NCBI RefSeq assembly: GCF_020535565.1
Contig: NZ_CP084758.1
Coordinates: 1,577,501 to 1,641,500, forward strand
DNA length: 64,000 nt
Direction: 5' to 3'
Origin: Shinella sp. XGS7
Lineage (GTDB): Bacteria > Pseudomonadota > Gammaproteobacteria > Burkholderiales > Burkholderiaceae_C
Positions 51,162-60,000 of this stretch are shown in pieces. Both the position numbers and the translations under genes were made by a program. Under the pieces are notes generated by a model that saw only the letters and a program-made list of their open reading frames with translations, did no database searches and was not told the DNA's origin. Each line of letters opens with the position of its first letter. Position 1 is the first letter of the stretch.

Positions 51162-54100
51162 GTGGCTAAAGTGATCCTAGTAGGCCAGGCGGTCAATGAT
51201 GCAGAGCGCAGCGCCATCGCTTACCTGCGGGATCGCTTGCCAGATAATTTCGTTCTGCTTCACAACTTCGAGATCGAGCGGCAGGGCGAGCGCTTCGAGA
51301 TCGACATCGCATTGCTGACCCCGCACGCTCTTTACCTGATCGACGTGAAGGGCACGCGCGGCACCATCGATGTGTACGGCAACAAGTGGTACCCCGAGGG
51401 ACGCGCGCCGTATCCGTCGCCGCTGGGCAAGCTGCGCGGCCATGCGCGCACGGTAAAGGGCTTGGTTACCCAGGCCAATCCAGGTCGGAATGAACTGGAC
51501 GGTATCTATGTCGATGCCGCCATCCTGCTCACCGCGCCCGATGCCCACCTGAATGACCGCGAGCAGCTGGATGCAGACCGGGTGGTGAAGTTGAAGGACG
51601 CAGAGCGCTACTTCAAGGATGCCACGCGCATCCCGGCGCGCTTCTCCAAGAACATCCTGCAGCAGCAGGGATTGATCCTGCATGCCTTGAAGGTGGTGAA
51701 GCCTGCCTCCGCCGTGCAGTGCTTTGGGCACTGGCAGGTGAAGGAAAAGCTTGGGGCGGCGGAGGCCTATACCGAGTTTCGTGCCGAGAACGCGTTCGCG
51801 GGTGGCACGGCCCGTCTGCGGGTGTACCAGGCTGACCCCTATCAACCTGAAGATTTGCGCAAGGCGCAGGTCAACCGCATTGCCAACGCCTACAGGGCGT
51901 TGTCCAAACTGCCACTGCATCCCAACATCGTCGCGGCGCGGGACTTCTTCCCGACCGATGACGACAAATCGTTCATCCTGATCCTGGACGATGCACCAGG
52001 CCAAGCGCTGACCGTGCACATGGCTCGGCCGCAGTTGGCGCTGACGCTGGACCAGAAGTGGCGCGTGGCGAAAGACCTGTTAGCGGCCTTGGCCCATGCC
52101 CACCATCACGGTGTGGTGCACCGCAACCTGACTCCGGGCGCGATATTGATTGGCCAGGACGGCACCACACGCATCACCGACTTCGATTTCGCCAAGCCCG
52201 GTGTGGACCGCAGCCTGACGATTGCGACGGACATTGTTGATCTGGTGGAGAAAGCCTATGTGGCGCCCGAAGCGTTCAGTGAGCCGGGTGCCGCATCCAG
52301 CGCATCAGACATCTTCTCCGCAGGGGTCATCCTCTATGAACTCTTCACCGGCGAGCGCCCCTTCGCGGGCGAGCCCACCACCGTGTGGGATCGGGCTGGC
52401 GAGTTCCTCAACAAGCCCTCGGCACTGAGGCCGGAGCTGAACGAGGCCTTTGATGCTTGGCTGCAGAGCTTGTGTGCTTTCGACGAGCACCAACGGCTGA
52501 CCGCATCGGCTGCTCTGGCCGCCTTGAATGCTTTGCTGCAACCCGTGGCGCAAGTGGCCAGTCAGGCTGCTGAAGCGCCAAAGTCTGAGGTCTTCGAAGT
52601 CGATGATGCCCAGACCGACTACCTGAACTTGGTGGCAGGCCATCGCCTGACCCACAAGTTCATCGTGGAGAAGAAGCTCGGGCGCGGCAGCTTCGGGGTG
52701 GTCTACAAGGTGATCGACACCTTGGGCGACGTGGCGCGTACGGTGAAGCTTATTGTCAGTGACCGGCACTCGACCTTGGAGCGCTTGAAGAAGGAGTACC
52801 GCCACCTGGTGCACATCCCCGAGCACCCCCACGTGGTCCGTGTGCTGGATGCGGATGTGATTCCTGGGCGGGACATCCCCTTCCTGGTCTTTGAGTACGT
52901 GGAAGGAGCCGATGTCGGCGACATGATCCACTATCGCCTACTGTCCCCTGAAGATGCGCTGGAGCTGGGCAAGCAGGTGATCGAGGGTCTGGTGCATCTG
53001 CATGCGCAGGGCTTCCATCACTGCGACATCAAGCCGCGCAATCTGTTGTGGACGCAGAAGGGCGCCAAGATCATCGACTTCAATGTGTCGGTGCGGGCCG
53101 ACGACAAAGAATCGCGCGGCGGGGGCTCGCGGCGCTATTTGCCCCCGGACTTTGACCCTGAGGTCATTCCACACAACGGCGAACGCGCAGACCGCGATCT
53201 GTATGCGCTGGGTCTGACTTTGTACGAGGCATTGACCGCCCGCTACCCGTGGGACACCACAGAGCCTCCCATCAACAAGCCTGCGCCGGACCCTCGCGAA
53301 CTGTCGGGCTTTGCCGACTTGGCGCCGGAGCTGGTGAATGTGGTGCTCAAGGCCATTGCGCCGCGCAGGGCCGAGCGCTTCCACACGGCCGTCGATTTCC
53401 GCGATGCGCTGGCAGAAGTTCGCCATGCACGTCGTGTGCAGACGGTCAGCCTAGCCGCCATGGTGTCGGCGGTGAGCAGCGGGCAGCCCGCCTTGGCTGA
53501 ATCGGCACCCAACACCAATGCGTTCGTATCACACCTGCTGACGCTCTACAGCCAAAGCCGGCGCAGCAATGCGGGTACGCGGGGCATGGATGCGCTGGGT
53601 TTCTCAGCCTATGTGGACACTGCGCTGGACCGTGCTCTGTTGCCTGCTGTGCTGCAGGGGGAGTTCCGGCTTGTGCTGATCTCTGGCAACGCTGGTGATG
53701 GCAAGACCGCCTTCTTGCAACGCCTGGAGAAAGAGGTGGAAGCGCGCGGCGGGTCAGTCAATCGTGGTTTGGCAAACGGCAGCGAACTGAGCTTGGATGG
53801 CAAGCGCTACCTGATCAACTACGACGGCAGCCAAGACGAGGGCAACAAGGACAACAACCAGGTCTTGCTGGACTTTCTGGTCCCGTTCAAGGGCAACGAT
53901 GCAGCATCCTGGAGGCCCCAAGAAACCCGACTGATTGCCATCAACGAGGGCCGCTTGGTGGACTTCCTCGCTGCACATGAACGGGATTTCCCGGCACTCA
54001 CCGCCCTGGTTCGGCGTGCATTCGCCACGGGGGAAGCGGAGTCTGGCGTGGCGGTGGTGAATCTGAATCTGCGCAGCGTTGTGGCCGATGATGCCAGCAA

Positions 54101-55337
54101 TGCTGAGGGCGGGTCGATTCTGGAGCGCACGCTGCGAAGCATCGTCCGCCCTGAGAACTGGGCTGCTTGTGAGCAGTGTGACTTGAAAGACAGTTGCTAC
54201 GCCTTGCACAACGCACGCAGTTTCCAGGATGAGATCGCTGGGCCGCGCTTGCTGGAACGCCTCAAGACGCTGTACACAATGGCGCACTTGCGTGGGCGCT
54301 TGCACATCACGATGCGTGACCTGCGTTCAGCGCTGTCGTTCATGCTGATTGGCAACCGCGACTGCGGCGAGATTCATGCGCTCTACGCTTCAGGTAAGCA
54401 CGATGACGTGGCGCGCAGCTTCTACTTCAACAGCTGGATGGGTGGCGGGCAAGCCACCTCGGACCGGCTGCTGACGCTGCTGAGCGATCTAGATGTTGGC
54501 AAGCAGGAGGACCCCCGCTTCGACCGAGGTCTGGACTTTGTTCAGCCGGATGACCGCGCCCTGTTCCGCTTCGAGCGCCGAGGGCAGTTTGACTTTGAGG
54601 TGTTGAAGCGACTGTTCGGCGATCTGCCGCGTGGCGTGTCTGACTCGTCAGTTCGCCACCGGGCGCGGAAGCATCGCGAGTACGTGGCCATGGCACGCCG
54701 CAAGCACTTCTTTGAACGGCGTGACGCCAGCTGGGAAAAGATGCTGCCCTATCGCTCCGCCAAACGCATGGTGGAGATCGTTCGAGGCGAAATGCCCATC
54801 GACGAACTCACGAGCGAAATCTTGCATGCCATCAACCGAGGCGAGGGGCTGCAGCGCCCGGAGCGCCTTGGAGCCAGCCTGGCTTTGCAGTTGCGGCAGG
54901 TCGAACACGGTACGGTTCGGAGCTATCGGCTCTTCCCTGTGGAGGGCTTTGGGCTGCAGGTACAAGACTTTGCGGCCAAGGCGCGCTTTGTTGAACACCT
55001 GCCGACCGGTCTGCTGCTGAAGTACCAAGGCCAAGGCGCAGGTGCCATCAGCAGCGAACTGATCATCAACCTCGACGTGTTCGAGATGCTGGTGCGGCTG
55101 AATGAAGGCTATCGGCCAAGCGTTGAAGAGATGCAGGGTTTCTATCTCTGCCTTGGCGTGTTCAAGAACAGCCTCAACGCTCAGCCTTACCGCGAAATTC
55201 TGCTGACCACCACGGGGCACGACTTCTTCCGTTTGGCCCGCCATGACGATGGTCGGGTGGAGATGCGTTTGCTGCACGGCCCGGTGGGGGGCGCTCGCCA
55301 AGAAGAAGCCGCAGAGAGCGGCGCCAGGGGGAACTGA
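51162..55337 (+). CDS. mad6: NERD domain, pseudokinase, Ser/Thr kinase and P-loop fusion protein (MADS kinase)
   Basis: A 1391-aa protein with a GTG start 1 base after the previous stop. Residues about 1-110 are a NERD nuclease-related domain (RFEIDIALLTPHALYLIDVK). A first kinase-like domain (about 187-420) has HRNLTPGAIL, with Asn in place of the catalytic Asp, and DFDFAKPG, so it looks like a pseudokinase. A second kinase (about 495-760) has LGRGSFGVVYKV, a Lys in TVKLIVSDR, HCDIKPRNLL with the catalytic Asp, and DFNVS in place of DFG. From about 800 a P-loop region with GNAGDGKTAF (about 841-850) and a cysteine cluster CEQCDLKDSC follow. It overlaps the next gene by one base. Confidence 0.85.
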   Translation: MAKVILVGQAVNDAERSAIAYLRDRLPDNFVLLHNFEIERQGERFEIDIALLTPHALYLIDVKGTRGTIDVYGNKWYPEGRAPYPSPLGKLRGHARTVKGLVTQANPGRNELDGIYVDAAILLTAPDAHLNDREQLDADRVVKLKDAERYFKDATRIPARFSKNILQQQGLILHALKVVKPASAVQCFGHWQVKEKLGAAEAYTEFRAENAFAGGTARLRVYQADPYQPEDLRKAQVNRIANAYRALSKLPLHPNIVAARDFFPTDDDKSFILILDDAPGQALTVHMARPQLALTLDQKWRVAKDLLAALAHAHHHGVVHRNLTPGAILIGQDGTTRITDFDFAKPGVDRSLTIATDIVDLVEKAYVAPEAFSEPGAASSASDIFSAGVILYELFTGERPFAGEPTTVWDRAGEFLNKPSALRPELNEAFDAWLQSLCAFDEHQRLTASAALAALNALLQPVAQVASQAAEAPKSEVFEVDDAQTDYLNLVAGHRLTHKFIVEKKLGRGSFGVVYKVIDTLGDVARTVKLIVSDRHSTLERLKKEYRHLVHIPEHPHVVRVLDADVIPGRDIPFLVFEYVEGADVGDMIHYRLLSPEDALELGKQVIEGLVHLHAQGFHHCDIKPRNLLWTQKGAKIIDFNVSVRADDKESRGGGSRRYLPPDFDPEVIPHNGERADRDLYALGLTLYEALTARYPWDTTEPPINKPAPDPRELSGFADLAPELVNVVLKAIAPRRAERFHTAVDFRDALAEVRHARRVQTVSLAAMVSAVSSGQPALAESAPNTNAFVSHLLTLYSQSRRSNAGTRGMDALGFSAYVDTALDRALLPAVLQGEFRLVLISGNAGDGKTAFLQRLEKEVEARGGSVNRGLANGSELSLDGKRYLINYDGSQDEGNKDNNQVLLDFLVPFKGNDAASWRPQETRLIAINEGRLVDFLAAHERDFPALTALVRRAFATGEAESGVAVVNLNLRSVVADDASNAEGGSILERTLRSIVRPENWAACEQCDLKDSCYALHNARSFQDEIAGPRLLERLKTLYTMAHLRGRLHITMRDLRSALSFMLIGNRDCGEIHALYASGKHDDVARSFYFNSWMGGGQATSDRLLTLLSDLDVGKQEDPRFDRGLDFVQPDDRALFRFERRGQFDFEVLKRLFGDLPRGVSDSSVRHRARKHREYVAMARRKHFFERRDASWEKMLPYRSAKRMVEIVRGEMPIDELTSEILHAINRGEGLQRPERLGASLALQLRQVEHGTVRSYRLFPVEGFGLQVQDFAAKARFVEHLPTGLLLKYQGQGAGAISSELIINLDVFEMLVRLNEGYRPSVEEMQGFYLCLGVFKNSLNAQPYREILLTTTGHDFFRLARHDDGRVEMRLLHGPVGGARQEEAAESGARGN

Positions 55338-57010
55338 TGGCATTGCAGAAGAAAGACAGGGAGTTCCGACTCCCGAAGATCAGCTATCTCGACTTCAAGA
55401 CCATCGAGATGGATCGGGTGCTGACCGGCTTGTTCGAGCGGTTGGAGCATGGGGGCTATCCGAGCGTTTTCCGCGACAAGCGTGAGCTGACCGTGGACAA
55501 GTTCGTTGATGACATCCTCGATGCCAGCGACAAGTTCTTGGGCTTTACCCAGCACCGAGACATGGTGGAGCGTTGGGTGGAAACCCACCTGATGGACATC
55601 GTGAATCGAGGCAAGAAAAACGCCGCCGTGGCAGGGCCGCGACCGCTGCATGGCTATACCTATCGCTTTCGCAACCCGAAGCACTCGCGTGACTACGGGG
55701 CTGCACAGCATCTTTACCAGATGCTGCACCACGCGCGCCACCTCGCCGGCCACAAGGCCATCGAGCATCTCAAGGGCTTCTTCTTCGACGGGTTCGACAA
55801 GCTCACAAGAGAGCTGAACGACAAGGCGCTGACCGACATCGAGACGGCGACGCTGCTGCATTTCTTGTCTCAGCGGAAAGACACGGCGGATACGAAGAGT
55901 GGCGGCGACCGTTTTGCGCCAGTTTGTATCGGTGCGGCCGACTTGATGGCGGAGGACATTCAACGACTACTGTTCTACAAGCGACACATGCCGCGCTCGG
56001 TGATGGTGGAGTACCTGAAGGTGTTGCTGTCCTTCCATTTGGCGCTGTACCACCTTCGCTTACTGAAGCTGCTGCCCGCATGGCAAAAGTTGGAGGGAGC
56101 GAACTCGATTTGTGCTGAGTCGGCATGCCCGATGAACCCTCGAGAACAACGCGAGCCTCAGGGCGACTGCCCCTACAAGCTCGGCCTGTTCGTTGATCTG
56201 TCTGGCAGTGCAGAGTCTTCAACTGCAGCACTGGCTGAGCGCAGCGCCGATGGATATTTCCGGCGAATTCCGACCTTCATTCGCGCGTATTTCATGGCTA
56301 GGAAGCTTGATGAGTTTGGTGAATTTTTGCTTTCGAGAGGAAAGCTCATTCGAACCATCTCTAAGCACCTCACGGTCGGCGAAATCTTTGCTCTTCAAGG
56401 CGAGGCGTTCAGAGAAGAACGAGAAAAGTACTTCAATGGTCGTTTGCGCGAGCTGGTTGACTCTATCCGTGATGACGAAAGCGGATTGGATGAACGCACG
56501 CAGCAGTTATTGACCCTCGGGCTGTCTGACTTCGATACCTATATCGAGATCCTTGTGACCTTGCGCGGAGATTTTCATCGAGATTTCGTGATCAAGTCTT
56601 TCGACGCCACGATGCTCAAGAACAAGCCGGGAGCGCTATTGGCACAGCCTCGGGCCAGCAAATCTTCAAGGCGGTTCGCTTTGGAGAGTCGCTTGCTGGA
56701 GGTGCTGCTGCAGATCGCAGTGTTGCGACCCGGTGGGGACCAGGGCTACTTCACCGGCGAGATGCGGATCGACGACTTGCTGTCGTTCTTGCGTGAACGC
56801 TATGGGCTCTACATCGATCAGCTGCCGCCCGGTGAGGGGTTCAGCGCTCCGACCATCGACGAACGGAAGGCACTGCGCAGCAATGTGCAGGCATTCACCA
56901 GACGCCTCCGTGAGATTGGCTTCTATCGAGATTTGTCTGATGCCTACGTGACCCAGACCGTGGTGCCGCGCTACACCATTGCAGAACGAAACGAAGGAGC
57001 GCGCGCATGA
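55337..57010 (+). CDS. mad7: MADS protein of unknown function (MAD7-like)
   Basis: A 557-aa protein starting MALQKKDREFRLPKISYLDF. It is helical and soluble, with few recognisable motifs. Cysteines at ICAESACPMN and GDCPYKLGLF suggest a zinc site near the middle. The C-terminus contains GEMRIDDLLSFLRERYGLYI, resembling a winged-helix fold. I recognise it by position and by resemblance to MAD7 only; there is no known enzyme motif. It is coupled to the neighbours by a one-base overlap upstream and ATGA downstream. Confidence 0.75.
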   Translation: MALQKKDREFRLPKISYLDFKTIEMDRVLTGLFERLEHGGYPSVFRDKRELTVDKFVDDILDASDKFLGFTQHRDMVERWVETHLMDIVNRGKKNAAVAGPRPLHGYTYRFRNPKHSRDYGAAQHLYQMLHHARHLAGHKAIEHLKGFFFDGFDKLTRELNDKALTDIETATLLHFLSQRKDTADTKSGGDRFAPVCIGAADLMAEDIQRLLFYKRHMPRSVMVEYLKVLLSFHLALYHLRLLKLLPAWQKLEGANSICAESACPMNPREQREPQGDCPYKLGLFVDLSGSAESSTAALAERSADGYFRRIPTFIRAYFMARKLDEFGEFLLSRGKLIRTISKHLTVGEIFALQGEAFREEREKYFNGRLRELVDSIRDDESGLDERTQQLLTLGLSDFDTYIEILVTLRGDFHRDFVIKSFDATMLKNKPGALLAQPRASKSSRRFALESRLLEVLLQIAVLRPGGDQGYFTGEMRIDDLLSFLRERYGLYIDQLPPGEGFSAPTIDERKALRSNVQAFTRRLREIGFYRDLSDAYVTQTVVPRYTIAERNEGARA

Positions 57011-60000
57011 GTCAGGGACTGCGTGAACTCAACAATCAAGAACTGAACGCCGCGCTGGAATCCGTTCTGCTTCCAAAGCTATCCCAGTTGCTTGCCGCTC
57101 GCGAGCTTGGGCATTGCATGCGGGTCACAGACTTGGATCGAGAGCTGATGATCCGCTTGGCTGGCGGCCTGCGGGCTGCCGTGCCGGCAGCGAACGTCGT
57201 GGTGCTGGCGGACGAGGGCTTGCGAGCGATGGCGCCGGACATGGCTGTCAGCAGCACCAAGCTGGTTGAGCTGCGGAATCCGCTACCGAACGATGAGCTT
57301 CGGCCCCCATTGCTGGTCTTCGTGCCGAACGACCTGCGTGCTTCAGCGGAAGATTCTTTTGGCGTCGCAACGTTCGAAGAGGTCTCGATCGATGGCGCGT
57401 ATGCGGAGCTGAATGGGCAGTTGCTGGCTCAGGTTCCTGCCAACTTGCGGATGGCCGTGGAGGCCTGCTTGAGCGAGTTGCGGCGGCGTGATAGCCGGTG
57501 GCGGTATGCCGATGACGCTGCTGTGGCTCGTTACCTGCTCACCTGCCAGATCAATGAGTTTGATCCGGACGCGATGGGCGCAGCGCTGTTTGAACTTGCT
57601 CTGGTGCCGGACTTTGAGTTGTTCCAACAGTCCGAGCGCGCACCTGCGCGGGTGGCGCGCAACCGAGAGTGCGTTGAGCGCGTGACCTGGTCTACCAAGA
57701 CAGAGCGCGTTCGCGCGCTTGAGCTGGGCTTGCTGGACCCCGTGTTCTGCAAGCAGCTTGGCGAGTTCTTCTCCCGCATCGGCGTCTCCAATCCCAAGGA
57801 GTGGACGCAAGCCATCGTTCGTGACCGCGTGAATTGGCCACTTGCGTTCAACAAATGGTTGTTTGAGGACGGGGGAGTCAACCCCGACGCCATCTACATC
57901 GGCGATGTCGCACTGCCTGACTTGCCCGTGGTGAAGGATGACAACGAAGACCCCAGGTTGGCTGAGTTGATCGGGCACAAGGTGCTGCCCATCTCAAAAA
58001 CCGGGCTCAAGAAGTTCAGTGTTTCTTTCCGTGTTGACCCGGTGCCGTCCAAGGTCGAAGGGCTGTCGCGCTTCGTGGCAGAAGTTGTGTCGCGCGACAA
58101 CGGGCCGACAGGCCTGCGTAGGCGAAAGGCCGCCTGGACCAAAGGAACCGACTCCGGCGCGATTTCTTTTTCGTCGATTGGCAAGATCGACTGGGAGGAA
58201 GGCTGGCACTACGTGCGGGTGTATGCAGAGACCGAGGACGGTGATCGCATCCCTCTCGCGGACGGAGAAGGCAATCCCATCCGGTTCAACACTGATGCAG
58301 CGGAGACGCACGCCAGCCCCAACGAAAGTGACCTCTTTTACGTGGTCACCGACGACGAGGTGGAGGTAGAACCACCACAGCGTGCGGTCCCGCGTGAGGC
58401 AAGCTTGATGCATGCGGTGCTACGTGCACGTTTTGCAGCGGTGACTCAGGATCGTGATCCTGGAGCCGTTACTGTGACCGGCTGCGGCTGGGTGGAGCGC
58501 AATAGCAAGGCCATGGCCAGCGGCGAAACCTTGGAGATTCGCCTGGGCAAGGAGGGTAAGGCGAACGTCTTGGTGTCCAGCCTTTTGGCGAACCTGGAGC
58601 GCGCGTTTCTTGAAGACACGGAAGGTCTTAACCGCTTGAGACTTTCGATAAGCGCTTCGGGTGTTGCCACCCGATCTACGACGTCATTCAAGTGGCCAGG
58701 CTCGGACGAGGTGACCCGATTCCGACAGGCTCGACAGTCGTTCTTCGCCGCAGTGCTCAAGGGAGACCAACGGCTGATCATGCAGGCCAGCGATCTTCTG
58801 TCCCTTCAGGAACCGGCTCAGAACTACGCGTCCGCCTACTTGGCTTGGATCGACACAGCGCTTGCACGTGCCAGCTCCACAGAGACGGCCGTTGCGCGGC
58901 AAGCAATGGATGAGCTTCGCTATGCGCTCACCATCGATTCAGTGGCCCTCGTGCTGGAGGACTACCAAGGCAGGCGACGAGATGCTGTGCTGCTGGGCCC
59001 AACGCATCCTTTGCGTGCCAACTGGCATGTTGCATGGAGCCATCTCGGCCAGGCCTGGATGGAGCAGAGCCGGGTTAGCAACAAAGAGTTTGTGATCCCG
59101 ACACGTGACGCAGTGATCAAGCAGCTTGCGCCAGCGGCATTTCCGCCGGTTGTTCCCTTCGGTGAGGAGCTGGGGCGGACAGCGCTGGCTGTGGACAACA
59201 TCAACCCGTTCTGGTCCTTGTACGCGGCGACCGATGAGAAAGACCCTCGTGGCCTGATTGGCGAGGTTTGTGCTGCCTTGGGCTTGCCAGAACCAGCCAT
59301 CGGCGGGGCAACCATAGATAGTGCTTATCTTGCCGCGCGCGTGCAGCGTTATCTTGTCCAGCACCCATATGTGGAGACGCTGACGATCAACGCCTTCAAC
59401 GCGGGGCGCGCAGGTGCAATGGCCGAGGTGCTGCTGGCACTCCAGCGACATCCTGATTTCGCCGATCTGCGTTACGACATCCGACTCTTCGTGCTTGATC
59501 CTGCAGCGCCCTCGACCGGGGAAGCGTTGCTGGAACTCTTGTCGCCAGACTCGGGAACGAGCGCCAAGGAGGTAGACGCTTTTTCGACGCCGACCAACAG
59601 TCATTTGCACCCCAAGCTGCGACTGGCCATTCGTGCGATCAAGGAATTCCGTGAGGATCCGGATTTGCATGCGGCGCACCTGTCTTTCTTGTTTGACTTG
59701 TTCCCTGCTGAGGAAATTCGAGCAGTTGATGTTCAGGACAGTGACGACTCTTCGTTTGTCCATGGTCTGGTTCAGCCCTTCGAAGTGGACTATCTGGAAG
59801 ACGAGCAGTCCATCACTTGGCTGCGTCGTCCGCTTCATGGCGCGGCGCAGCCGCTGGAGGGGGCAGAGGCGCTATCCGACCTCATGGGTGGCGTTTCCCG
59901 TGCTGTCTCGGTCGCAGTGGCGACAGTTGCTCGCAGTCAATACCTGCCGCATGCGCGCCCTGTTGTTGCGCTGAGCCTGTCCGCAGATGAGCGTGCCATG

